Assembly (NCBI RefSeq): GCF_036669915.1
Contig: NC_089318.1
Location: forward strand, 11,619,071-11,683,070
Length of the DNA stretch: 64,000 nt
DNA from: Pocillopora verrucosa
Taxonomy: Eukaryota > Cnidaria > Anthozoa > Scleractinia > Pocilloporidae
Direction of reading: 5' to 3'
Shown here: piece by piece, positions 10,693 through 23,300 of the stretch
Position numbering within the stretch: the stretch's first letter is position 1
Layout of the letters: every line of letters starts with the position of its first letter
The notes under the pieces: generated by a model
Told to the model about the DNA's origin: nothing
The model's database searches: none
What the model saw: only the letters and a program-made list of their open reading frames with translations
Translations under genes and position numbers: made by a program

Positions 10693-13600
10693 ATGGAACG
10701 TGCCAACATTCGTCTGATAGCCCTAGTGATCGTGTATATATTCTACCTGTCTGTGGGAGCTGCCATTTTCTCGTCGATCGAGGGACCTTACGAGCAACGC
10801 ATTCTGTCAGATCTGAGACGAAAAAGAGATGATTTTCTTGCGAAACATCCTTGTGTTACTGACAAAGAACTTGAAAACTTTGTGAAGCATGTTGTGGCGG
10901 CTCAAGACATGGGAATACCGCCACTCGGTAACGCAAGCGATAAAAGGAGTTGGGGATTTGGTAGTTCGTTCTTCTTTGCCGGTACTGTCGTAACCACAAT
11001 TGGTAAGTAAATGAAAATTGCTAAAAGCAGGTGACCGAGTGGCAGGTCTAATAGAACCCGTATTTACCCGTTACTGAAATAAAATAGCTTTATTCCCACC
11101 TAAGTGAGGTTAAACTGCTAATTAATGTACAAGATTATTCCGGCTTAGGCTTTCGATTGCGTGCACTTTTACTTGTCAGTTATGCGTTTCTTTCGACCGG
11201 CAGGGCCCTTCATATACACAGGCAAAGTCTACCATATTATTCGTGAAAAATTGTTCCCTAGGAATTTAGTCTTCACAAGTAATACGTTGCAAGGACTAAT
11301 AAACAGTCCGTGAGAGCTGGTAACTATGAAGCATAGTGATAACATCTCTTTGAAAATACCGTGGGCCGACAAAACTTTTCATCTTACAAGGTATCTTTGA
11401 TGGAATTGGACCATTTATTTCATTCAGAAGTTACGTGCGTGCGCTGTGTTGGATAACATTTACGTTTGAAGTCATGGTTTCGTTTTTTCATGTGAAACAT
11501 CTTGCATCTGATTAGTCACAAAACAATTGCAATAACCACAGCTCTTGGGCATGATTGACCTTTGAAAGTTGCCAAAGGAACAGAAGGATTAAAAATATTT
11601 CGATGAAAACGATTGTTACAGTTGAAAGGAAAACAACTTTTCAACTTGGATTTCTTGAAATTTCTCAATTTCTCTGCGAGGTGGTGTCCCTTTTTATCAG
11701 CAAATACGGGATCTCTAAGAAAGAACTACAAGGTCAAATTTCTACATCTTTCTGTGTTTCTTGTCGCTGCGAAAATACTGATCGTTCTCTTTTCAGATAT
11801 TTTTCAATATTTATTTTTCGAAATGTCATCAATGATTCTTCCACCAGCGTATTGAAAAAAATTATAAAGATTTTAATAAAGCAAAGCCAAACACTGAAAG
11901 GTAACTCGCAAGATTACAATTACTCGAGGATCTTTAAGGAATTCATTCAAAAAAAGAAAGGGAAAAAAAAGAAAACTTTGCAAAAATATTGTCGACTATG
12001 TTTTATGTAAAGAATGTGTTTTAATCTGCGTTATTACTCTTACGGATTTAAGTTTTTTGTAACAAACGGTGCTTAATCGATTTTTCCTCAAAGTCAGTAC
12101 ATTGCATGATAAATAAATAAGCACGAAGATGACTGACTTCGGCAGATGCTTGATTGCACACGTTTCAACTAAGCGTAACCTCTAATCTCATCAAAATGGG
12201 AGTTCATAACTTATGAAAAGAGTTTATAATCTCTTGCTTTTGAAAACCCTTATCGAATGAACAAGCGTTTTCATTTGGCTTGCACAGAAAACACTTCATC
12301 GAAACTGAAATCTGCAACTTGTGTCCTAACTACACCCAACGATGGAAAAACGTGCGCGTGAAGCGGTCTATAGAATAGCCCTGGCAGCCGCTTTGTGGAG
12401 CACGCAGTTTTTCGGTTTTCTACAAGTTTATGCAGCAGTACCAATCAAAAACAGTAGTATGAATGGTTTTCGGGGTACTCGCAGAATTAGTATGTACCTG
12501 TTGACTGAGTGGGAGGGCCAGACGGGAAAATATTTGGCTCGAGGTCATGACGTTCCTACCAAGCGCAGTGAGGTTCGCGTATCATGAACTAGAGCTAAAT
12601 ATTTTCCCGTCCGGTCCGACCCTACTCAGTCAATAACCATTTTATCACATGTCCACCTACAATATTTTGAAAATTCGAAAGGTTTTATTTAATTTTAATA
12701 GGACGCGATAGACTGGCGCGCGCGGGAAAGCCATAAAAAAGATTCAGCAATTAAAACTTCTTTGTTTTTCGGAGTGAGAACAAGAAACTCACAATTCATC
12801 AAAACGTGACTTATTTTGTCACTTCTGTTCACTGCTCTCGCTTAACTTTGCAATAACAGAGAACAGTGTTCTTTCTTCTTTTTTTTCTTTTTTTTTTTTT
12901 TCTTAACAAAGCCGTACAAGTGCACTAGGGCAGGACGGCTTTTTCCGGACCGGCTCACGTTAACCCGTCCTGCCCTACACACGTCAGCTTTTACGATGGT
13001 TTTCTATGGCACTACACAAGCTGGGCCGGACGAGTCATATGATCATTTGCCTTAATGCCTATTGTAATGTTATTCCCTTCTTAACTAACCACAGCTTCTT
13101 CCGCAAGAGAAAATTAATCAGTTTTACTAACAGATAACAACTATGAACAAAGGATGACAAATATGAACAACTATCCACCGAAGTGGAGGTGGCCAGCGTT
13201 AGACATTTCTCCGCAAGCCACCGATGAAGTGAATAGTCGCTTTAATATATATAAAAACAGAACGATTTTAACTTGTTTATTTCTGCAACGAGTACAATTA
13301 TTTCGGGCGCAAATCCTGCGCAAGTAGCTCGGAGGTGAATAGCAAGGGATATTCGGATTCTGAGTAGCCAATCAAAGCGCGCCTTCATTCCTACTTAGTA
13401 TATACTGCGATGATATATGCAAAAATCTTGTTATCAGATATTGACTGATATTTACTGGTTTTGTTTTTACAATACGCCCGGGATCTGATATGCAACTTTG
13501 TTTTTCAGGATACGGGAACATTGCCCCTTTGTCGGATGGTGGAAAGGTATTTTGTATGGTGTTCGCAGTGTTTGGTATTCCCATGACAGCTATCATGTTG

Positions 13601-14179
13601 ACAGCCATAGTAGAACGACTCCTTCAGTTAACCGAAGTATTGGAAAAGTTTCTGTGCAGTACTTGTACCGTACGTGGTGTTCCAACCGCTTATTTGCGCT
13701 TCCTTCATTTATCACTGATCATGTGCGGCGCTATCACACTAGTCATGATAATTCCAGCCTTCTTTTTCATGTTCCTCGAAGACTGGAGCTACTTTGAAGC
13801 GTTGTATTTCTGTTTTATTTCCTTAACTACCATAGGACTTGGAGACTTTGTTCCTGGTGATGACCCGAAGTGGCGGAGGAGTGAATACCGCTCACTTTAT
13901 AAAGTCTGCTGTGTGTTTTTCTTCATCACTGGACTCACATTCTTGCTCCTCATATTAGAGCTTTGCGCCAAAATTCCGGACGACCATCCCGGTATGCTTT
14001 TCTCTTGTCACAAACCATTCCTCCAGGAGGACGAGGAGGACATTTCGGCTTCAGCAATCAAATTGCGTCCGCGATATTCGATATCGAGTAGCGGAAGTTC
14101 ACCGTCATCGCCTGACAGGCAAAGACTATCCAGAAACTCTTATGAGAGAATATCCGGCCGAGACAAGGAATCTAGATGA
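10693..14179 (+). CDS. Two-pore-domain potassium channel, TWIK (KCNK1/KCNK6)-like
   Basis: Two exons (10693-11002 and 13509-14179) encode 326 residues. K2P channels are dimeric background K+ channels of the plasma membrane. Order seen: M1 (LIALVIVYIFYLSVGAAIF), extracellular cap with HPCV cysteine and GNAS glycosylation site, pore 1 TTIGYGNIAPLSDGGK, M2 (VFCMVFAVFGIPMTAIML), M3 (LIMCGAITLVMIIPAFFFMF), pore 2 TTIGLGDFVPG, M4, then a short Ser/Arg-rich cytoplasmic tail. The single intron splits the first filter's GYG glycine codon, a position known as conserved in K2P genes. The cap cysteine, NAS site, PLSDGGK after pore 1 and IGLGD in pore 2 point to the TWIK branch. Unlike vertebrate TWIK-1, which has Thr-Thr-Gly-Tyr-Gly, pore 1 has the canonical Thr-Ile-Gly-Tyr-Gly. 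The start ATG precedes MERANIRL. Subfamily assignment is less sure than the family. Confidence 0.94.
12501..12636. mobile_element. Foldback (MITE-like) element, family A, in the channel intron
   Basis: The left arm begins TTGACTGAGTGGGAGGGCC and continues through GACGGGAAAATATTTGGCTC. The right arm is its inverted, slightly diverged copy, ending in TACTCAGTCAATAA. Arms of about 50-60 bases leave a short loop, so the element could fold into one hairpin. A related copy lies at 57641-57764. It encodes no protein and is presumably a non-autonomous DNA element. Confidence 0.7.
12927..12976. repeat. Perfect inverted repeat in the channel intron
   Basis: AGGGCAGGACGG (12927-12938) pairs with CCGTCCTGCCCT (12965-12976) across a loop containing TTTTTCCGGACCGG. 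The GC-rich hairpin stands out in an AT-rich intron and resembles the foldback families nearby, but no second copy of this exact arm was found. Confidence 0.65.
13166..13192. repeat. Dispersed short repeat, copy 1
   Basis: ACAACTATCCACCGAAGTGG, followed by AGGTGG, is closely matched by ACAACTATTCACTGAAGTGG, followed by AGGATA, near 59185-59211. Presence in two unrelated non-coding places suggests a dispersed element; its ends are not defined. Confidence 0.5.
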
Positions 14180-14659
14180 CGTAAAAAAAGCTAATGAAAT
14201 ACTAATGGCACATATTTTTGGCTAAGCCGGCCCAAAATGGAAGCTCTTAAAATTCAATGCGGTGAAACTTCACTAAATAGGTTCCTCTTACATATCTAAC
14301 CTGTACAAAATAATAGTTAGTTTCCCAGAGAATTCTCTAAATCAGTTGGAAAAGCTTGATTTCAAGCCAGCTAATTAAATTTTTAAGCTGTCCCATTTCG
14401 CTTCACTACGTCACGAAATTAAATTCCGAGGGTTATTTGTAATTACAAAAATTGTTCAGTCAAAAACTATTTATAAACATGCAAGAGTCTGCATTTTTAC
14501 AGGGTGGAGGGCTGCAGGTGGGATCTCTTTTGGGGGGGGAAGAGAGAGAAAGCGAAAAATGGCTTCAAAGGGGGGGTCATACCAAGAAAAATAGAGGGAA
14601 GCGGTGGTCAACCGAAATATTTCAGCATTTGTAGAGTTGAAATGATGATTCATTATTTA

Positions 14660-14665
14660 AATAAA
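14660..14665 (+). terminator. Candidate polyadenylation signal of the K2P channel gene
   Basis: AATAAA lies about 480 bases after the channel stop codon. Between them are a purine-rich, G-run-containing stretch (about 14500-14610) and no further coding sequence. Motif-only call. Confidence 0.35.
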
Positions 14666-14835
14666 ACTACACACACAAAACATACAAAAGGTATATAAAT
14701 GTAACAGAAACTTTTCTTCTGCCTTAACAACCACTTTACTCCTGCGTTTATATGATAGTGTTTCCACGATAACTATTTTCCAAGGCCGAGATATTCTTAT
14801 GGAAAGACATTTTATCAGGTTAGTCCTGTACAACC

Positions 14836-15660
14836 TCTCTCTGCTCATCTTCTTCTTCGTCATCATTGTCAAGCTCTTCCTCATCGCCCGTGTGGACTAC
14901 GATCAATCCCTGAGTTACATGCGGCGCGATAACATCAACTTTATTTTTGTCAACTTTTTTCTCTTTCACTGAGCAGACTTTTCGCCGCTCTATTCTTCGT
15001 TACCTTTCACACCTTATTCCCTTGGCCTCGTCACTATAGATCTACTCTACATGACGATAGACGTGAGCAAATTCTTCTCGCTCTAAGGTTAGCCCATCAG
15101 ACTGGAAAAGCTTAGAATCATGTTCTTTCAAGGCTTTTACTACACTGTTTATCTTCCCAAGCATACTTTTGATCTTCCCAAGCATACTTTTGTGCTCTTT
15201 GATCGAAGAGTTCAATCTCCCGCCATCACTGGGCTGTATCCTGGCTCCAAAACTCCGCTCCCTCTATTCGAGCACAAGTCTGCATTTTAGTACGCAGTCT
15301 CTTTCGATTGCAAAAGTTCGAAAGAAAGGGGTAAATTACACTGTCCTGTGTAGAAAAGGTGAGGGGCAATTGCTATTTTTCTAATGAATGGACTGGACCA
15401 CCAAGAAGTGGATTCCGAAGCCTTTACGTAATCATTCCTATCTCTTGATCACCACTTCCTGCCATACGACGAACCTCGTAGGGAAGGCCGTGATCCTGAA
15501 AGCCCAGGGTTCAGGTAAAGAAGGAACATAGCAGCGGTCGGCTGGTTTGGTCAGATCCCCAAAGTGTCGCTGCATTGTCAGACAAATTCATCGTGAAGGC
15601 AACATTTGAGGTTGATGACCTTCTGCACCTTGATAGAGCATTTTCACGTGCATAACCCTT
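14836..15660 (-). pseudogene. Decayed coding-like segment, unidentified
   Basis: Read on the minus strand, pieces of this stretch look protein-like but are broken by stops and frame changes. Fragments include LTMQRHFGDLTKPADRC (about 15550), SSIKEHKSMLGKI (about 15190), DGLTLEREEFAHVYRHVE before a TAG (about 15060), and finally VDVIAPHVTQGLIVVHTGDE leading into a Glu/Asp-rich end and a TAG at about 14834-14836. A 21-bp tandem duplication (KSMLGKI twice) sits at about 15145-15190. I do not recognise the family. It could be a processed pseudogene or a relic of a mobile element; chance similarity to coding sequence cannot be excluded. Confidence 0.35.
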
Positions 15661-17341
15661 CGTTAATGTTGTTCATTCATTCACAGAAAGTATAGCATAA
15701 AAAAATCAGTTCCAAAGGAATGGTCTGGTTCACCAATATCGCCCAGGACGAATGGGAAAAGGAAATCTTTCCAGTCGAAAAAACACTTATTTAACAATAT
15801 CAACCAAAAACCAACAAATAACGCCAAATAAATTTATTTCATCCACAATATATCAACTTCGTTCCATCAGTTTAATAAACTAAATAAGATATTGAATAGT
15901 GTCTTACTAATAAATAACTACTTATATACCTTTATCTCATTAAAATGACGACTTTCAAATTTATTTCAAAATAAATAATCTGTTTATTTCTTCCATCACG
16001 GGTTTGTTCTCAAGTAAGGTGTTTGCCCAGAATTTGTACTTTGTATGTCGATACCTACAGCATCAAAAAGGGAAATTCTTCATTCCCTATAACGTATTTT
16101 CTACCCACCTCAAGTACTAAGAGAAGAGGGGCTTTTATCAGAAGCGTGTAAAATTTAGAACGTAATCATTGAATAGAACACTTGGCCTACATCTCATACG
16201 AGCAAGACAGTTATACCAGATATGTTTAAGAGCACCCAATAACTCCTTCATACACCAATTTCGCAGGTCTAGCGTCGAGAGGAGCAATTTTTTTCATAAA
16301 TCCTTTAATGTTCAACTGGGTAAATCACATGAAAGTGTAACTTGGAGTTTGCACATTTTAAAACGGATAAAATCGTCTTGGGGCGACTAAACACTAAATT
16401 CCGTCCTCTCGAGGTCTTAGGTAACAAGATGAGAGAGATGTATTTCTTGTTTGTTTAAAGTATCGAACAGTTATGAGGAATGCTTCTCTCTAATATAAAG
16501 CATGATAGTTCAGAGACATTTTCACAAAAGATCGATGTTTAAACTAGCAAACTTCTGAACAAACTGAAATGTAAGGCCGTGTAGTCACCCAGAAGTCATT
16601 AAAAATACCGAATAATACCTCTGACTTTATCAAAGTAACTATTCAACAATAGCTGCAGAGTGTTAGAAGAGTAATTAAAACTGTTAATCTAAAAGAACCT
16701 ACTATTAAGTATGACACCAAAAATTAAGTGAGGTAAAGGAATCTAATTCATTAGAGGAGAGTTCTCACTGGTTTTTAAAGGGCAAGTGACGTATTGCTTG
16801 ATATTTTTCCATAGTTCTCATAGGACAAAGAGATATAAACTAGAACCCCTCCAAGTAAATGCAACGTAGTACTCAACACTGCGGTTATTTTGAGACAACA
16901 CTAGGGTATGCTGATCAAGAATTGAAGTATAGATCTGGTTGAAAACGACTCAATTGTTATCACAAGAACAACAATTTGGTTCAGTTAACAACATTTAAGA
17001 CATAATGGGAGAAATGAAGAATATAACAAATAATGCACAGATTACCACAACACATTATCCTGTATGGTTATTTGAAGCGTGGACAATATCCATTTGCACA
17101 ACATAAATCACTAACTTGTGAAAAGCTAAGTTTTTCATGTTGGCATTTATCCACTAGATAATAATATCCATCTATCCTGAAAGCCTCCAGTGTCTTAGAC
17201 TTAATAATAAAGTATTTATACTTTAAGTGCCATTCCGTTACATTACTGAATAAGTTATGAGCTACAGTATTGTGGGAATCTGTGTCTTCAATGTAACTCT
17301 TGATAATTTATACCAACATTTTTACACAGATTGCAGATGAA
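15661..17341. other. Intergenic stretch before the synaptotagmin-like 3' end
   Basis: AT-rich sequence with no exon or RNA gene that I can support. It should contain the 3' UTR of the minus-strand synaptotagmin-like gene next to 17342. Nothing else was seen. Confidence 0.45.
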
Positions 17342-20300
17342 CTATTCATGTATCATATGCCACTGGTCAATAGGGCAGTGTGGATTACAAATCACCTGAC
17401 TCCAGTGATCAAACTCTGGCCCATCACCTGCTGCTGTGCTCAACACCACTTGGCCAATCCGTTCATGGCATCCACTTGAATCCTGAACTAGTACAGTAAA
17501 CATCATGGTCATGTGATCAAGTGCCATCTTTCCTCCCAGGTCAAATGTAAAGGTCTGAGCAAACTTTGGGTTTACTGTTTTCTTTTTCACACGCGTTTTC
17601 TTCTTAGCAACACGGCGGTTTGAAGAGAACAATTCTACCTTGACATATGGATCTAGACATAAATTTATAGACAATTACCATTTTTAGGGGTGCACATTGC
17701 TATCAATGAAATATTTCTCTCTCAACCAGACACTCAAAATATCAACTTTGGGAGTTTTAACCCTCCCACAAAATTTGAATTTTAAAATTGTGGAGATTTC
17801 AAAATTTTTCCTGTTTTTTAAAATGCAAACTGAACCAATCCTGTGCACATCCTACCTCCTATGTTGAGACTGCTAATTTTTGGCAGGTTTTTTGCTTCTA
17901 ACACAGTTACGGACAGTTTACTTGACAGTGGTTGATGACAAACAGACACATGCAAATCACCAAGAATCTGTTTAAAAGGCAAAATAATGTGTAATAAGTA
18001 TTACTAAGAGAATAAAAAACCAAATTATGGTAGAAAACACGAGAAACTCCTCACTTATTATCATGGATTACTTGGTAATTAGAGCGATATTCATTTGGAT
18101 TTAAAAAAAATCAATATCAAACAAATAGTAACAGACAATTGGAGCTGGTTAGTTTTGAATCTAATTGATTGAGAATAGGGTATTTTGGACTAATTACGGA
18201 GTGAAGTTCAGCAAAACTGAAGAAATCATGGAGTATTTTTGACACACTTAATTGGAAAAGTCTCTAATCCCTAAGACAAAACGGTAAAACAGAATTTCTA
18301 CAAAGGTTAAATTACTTCAAGACAGCAAGTTTGTTACACTGTTTCTCTGAGATTTTAGGATTGCTTTTTTCTCTGTAAACTACAATTTTCTACAAAGTTG
18401 CTCTTTTTCTTGATGATAATCATCACTCTGAATTTTGGAAAATCAACTTGATCAAACTTGAGGGAAATGAGTTCATATATACTGTGGATTACAGCAGTGG
18501 TTATTTATTAAATTTCTTTCAATCAAACCTAGCTAATAGTCTTACATTTTGAAACTGATGAGGTCTGATTTCTCTCCAAACATTCACTTCTCCTCCAGTT
18601 AGGTCCAACCCACCTAATGTCATCATCACCTCTCCAATAACAACATTGCGTGACACTGGCTGGTGATGTATGACTAGAAAATGTAATGCAAGTTGTCGAA
18701 TTTCAGATAGAGTGAGTCCACTGATAATAAACAATTCATTCCATACTGGATGCAGGTTCTTTTCAATAACTGTTGTTCTGTGGTTATGTCTCCGTGTTGG
18801 GAGTGCATAGACCCTAACATATGGGGAAGATGTGTTGTTACGTAGGTCTTTAGCAGGAAGTTCTCTTGCTTGGAGGATCTATGAGCAAAGTATAAATAAA
18901 CAGAGTACAAAGACTGAAGGACTTTATTAATAATAATTACTGTCATAACAACACCCAACTTCTACATAAAAAATATACACAAAACATTATGTTTGGTAAA
19001 CATAACTAGCTATAAGGAGAGGACTGATAAAGTACACCTTTGATGAATAAGTTATTGTGTTCCAAAAAAATAGTTGTTCAGCATCAGAAGGCACAAGCAT
19101 TTCACACTTGCACCAATACTATGTCTTAGGGAAACAACTCCTTCTATGGGCATTCTTAATTGGAAACCTAAAATCTGTCAATCTCTAGCATTACAGCATA
19201 TAGCATACCCCCATCTCCATTCCAATTTGTGCCACAATGTTTAAGTACCTCAATGAAACAATGAGGGCACTGTATCACTTGCTATCATGACCAAGCCACC
19301 TAAGAGATCTGCCTGAGCAGGAATTTAACATGTTTTCAGCCAGAAAACCCTCAACACTTTGATTTGATTCTGACAGGTCAATTATATACCAACCAGTCAC
19401 AATTAAGTTCAGCTCACATGAGAAACCCTCAAAACCACAAAGCAAACATGTTGCTGTTTGTGGTCTAGTAACACAAAGAGTAAGGATTACCTTTATAAAT
19501 AGGTCACAGGTGGTCTGTTTGTATTGTAATGACACATTTAATCTTCCTAGACTACTGTGTGAGCTCCTTCTTCTCGTCTCTTTATGTGAATGAATGACTT
19601 GGGATGGAATGTTCACAGGAATCTTGGCAAGAGTTCCTTGTTTAACTTTTACTTCCCCTTCAGTGTCGCCACTTGCTTTTCTCCCTTCTGCCAAATTCCT
19701 ATCAGTACTTCCCTTCCTCTCTTTGCTTGCCCTTGATGGAACAGAGACATTATCCAAACTACGAGAAGGTTTAGGTGGCTTCCTAACAGGCAGGACTTGT
19801 GAGTCTGAATGACTCTGGCCATTTGGATCTACATCACCTACAAGCACTTTAGTGCTCATGTCATCCTTAGATTCTACTCTGGTAATTGTTATGAGTGGTT
19901 TAACTGGAATTGGCCTCACAAATTCAAAAGACTTGCTGCTGCTTTTAGGGAAACTCTTAGGAGATTTGACATCTGAGCTCTTTCTTTGCTCATAAATGCT
20001 TTCTGAACTGTCTCCACTTGAGGTAGTAAGTTGAAGAAGGGATGATCGTCTAATTGTGGGCACATTAAGTGCCTCAAAACTACCCAAACTATGTCTCTTT
20101 TCTGGAATTCCAGCATCATCAGGTGCTGTTCGATATGAGCCAGAATCCTCACTGAAAAATGATTTGTCTTCTAAAGGTGAAGTCTGAGCAGACGTTGCAC
20201 TACTACTATTACGAGTTCCTTGATGAGAATGTTGGACAAATTTCTGTACAATTCTTGGTACAAAAGGTGGAATATATGGATCATGGGAAGTATCTTTGAT

Positions 20301-23300
20301 CCTCCACAAACGAGGTTCTTGCAGATCTTGCTGCTTCCGCCGACAGCAGCAATACACCATGTAAATTGACACAAGAACAACTACAGGGATCCCTGTTGCT
20401 AAGCCAGCCACCAAGGCCACTAAATGCAAAAGAAATACATAATAGGTACAAAGTAGGCTCAGAATAAATTTTTTTTCAACAGTATTACATGTGACAAAAA
20501 ACATTTTAGCACATGTCAAATATCCTGGTTAATTAAGGCTTGGCAAAAAAACTATCATGAGGTGGTGTTGAAAGATATGAACTAGTCTGCAGTAAGATCG
20601 TAAATCAAAGACTAATTCTAAGCCCTAATATTATCCTTATTTCAAGTTGCCCTTTGAGCATGAAGAAATGTACAGCTTATTTTATTGTATCCTAATGAGA
20701 GGGCAAAAACTGTGCTCAGTAACAAAACAGTTCTAGACACAGCTTTTCTTCCTCTGTGGTAGTTTATCTATCATTATCAAATTAAAAGCTCATATTTATC
20801 TGGTAAGTGTTTTATTACAGACAATCAAATATCCTTCACACACCTAGGAAAAGAAATATACCCTTCATTAGCGCTACATGTAATTGTTTCATGGTTGATT
20901 GACCTTTGCTATCATAAATCATAGAATCTTACCTGAGTTATTCATGATCATTATTCAAGGGCAACATTAGCAGTGTAGTTCAGTTTTACAAACTTGCTAT
21001 TGAACACTATAAGACAAAGAAAAAACAATTCAAATTGATATGTCAGGGAAGTGAAGTTGGCAGTGTTCTATGCTCCTTAATAAGAAACACAACTAAAATG
21101 AAATTTGCCTACATCATCTCGCAGATCTCACCAAAAAACATGTATACTGCTTCAGAGGATTAAAAAGATTACAGGTCAGAGTTGTGATTGGAGAATTTCA
21201 ATCAATTTTGTCTGTTTCTGCTTTCAGATATCTGTTGCAATTGAGAGTAGCACAACAAAATCTGAAGTTTGGCCTTGAACCTTAAAGGTCACATTATTGA
21301 TAGGCAATAAAGTAAGACATCAGGCACCCATGCTGACAAACTATTTCCATTTGAAAACACTATTAGTAATGAACAACAAAAGATAGTCGTTGACTAGTTC
21401 ATGCTAACATGATTATAAATCTTATTAGTATCTTTTTGGGAATAAAATTCCCAATATTTAATTTGTAGTTAAGTTAACAACTGAATGGCACTAACGCAAC
21501 ATACTCATCTACTAATTTTTTTGTCTTTATACAGGAAGTGTTGAAACAAAAGGAATACTAGAGAAACATAACAATCATGAACAAAATTGCTATGTTCTCT
21601 TTTAAATTTCATAATTCCCACACTTTCTTTTTAGTAAGGTCACTTTCCTTTTAATTGGCCAGATTACTCCAATATTTCTTTACAATTTCTTTCAGTCTTG
21701 AAATGGGCCCTCATTTCAAGCCCAAAAATGGTGATTTATGAAGAATTCAAGGCTGTTAGCCAGTTCCAAAATGCCTCGCTCTATGGGCTTTCTGTCTCAC
21801 TAAAGCTTTGATCTGGCCTTGTGTTTGATGAAGAAACAAAGTGTCTAAAAGAGTGTCTAACAGGTTGATAGGCATGTGCATGTGCATGTGCACATTGGCA
21901 TAATTTATGAACTCAAAATTTCTCCTCTACTGTAATGTTCAATTCCTTTTCAGTTTTCTTTTATTATTCTGGTACATATGTAAATCATGATTGTAACATT
22001 TACTATGCATGCCTTATCTGAAAGTGTGATTTTGGCCATCATGATCAGTTGCTGCTAGATGATTGGAAAAAACTTGACTAAATTTTGGAATGTTACCTTA
22101 ATTAGTTTACAGTCATTTTAACCTAGTATGTACAAAACACATCCAGATAAAGGGAATTGGCACAAATTTTCTCAGACAGACACTACTGGCAAAGAGGAAA
22201 AAATTGTCTCAACACCATAGAAAAATTACCCAGTGCTAGAAAATTAATTTTTGAAACTTGCACTTGTCTGTGACAAGTGACACTTAGAATACACTCGCCC
22301 AGATTATTTTCTACAAACCTTGCAGATATTCATCCAATCCTTTCACAACCCTTTGACACTTCAATAGAATCACTAAGTCCGACAATTAGTAGAGATTTAA
22401 GGCCTGACATCAGGATTATTTATCAAGATTGACTACTAATATGCATGCATAATGACTAAAAAAGTTAAGCATTAAGTGGCTGAGATAAAACATTGTCATA
22501 ATCATTTATTCTTTCAAATACAAAACCTCTTCACAGGGGTGCAATTCACCACCTGAATTTTCTTTGTGTTAGTTTTCTCTTAGATTGTTCTGCTATTCTC
22601 TCAACCAAGTCTCGCATTCATTTTCAAATTTTTTTCTACTTCATTCAAGAAGAAACACTGCACCACATGAATGATTTTCTACTTCCATTCAATTTAACAT
22701 ATTAACAATGTCTTGATTCTTTGTAAAATAGGTTCAGAAGAAATCAACAATTGCCACTGAAAGTAATGATTTTCCAAAAAAAAAAGCACCTCTAAAACAT
22801 TCACAAAAAATAAGATTCTTTACTGCATACTGTTACTTTAATGCTCAGAAAAATATACACCACAACCAGTCAGCTTGGACAAATGACAAAACAGGAAAAT
22901 AAAGTTGTGGAATTCAACAGCTTATAGTTCTAAATTTCCTTTAAAAATGGGGTTTTAAGTCATGATAAATTAAGGGGTTTTTTTAGTCATACTAACATGT
23001 TGTGTGACTCAGTTTTTGATTTTCCACAATAATCTATAGCCAACTAGGAAGAAAGGGATAATTAACCCTCCACCTGCTATTTTTGCTATTATGCAAAATT
23101 AGGACTATTCCTAATATATATTTGAAGAAGAAGGAAAAGCTAAAAGATTTGTCAATTTCTGAGAAACACAAATCTGTACATCAAACATTCAGATGGAAGA
23201 AATGAAATACACTGATTGTTACAAGTTTAATTTAGTTAAGTAATAACCCATTCGAAATAAATTAAGAAATTATCTATCTGCAGTGAATAGAAACTTTGGT

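Noticed and set aside
11555-12010. Open frame of 151 codons in the channel intron
   Set aside because: It is Lys- and Phe-rich from AT-rich sequence, ends in a poly-Lys run, and lacks splice-compatible borders or motifs.
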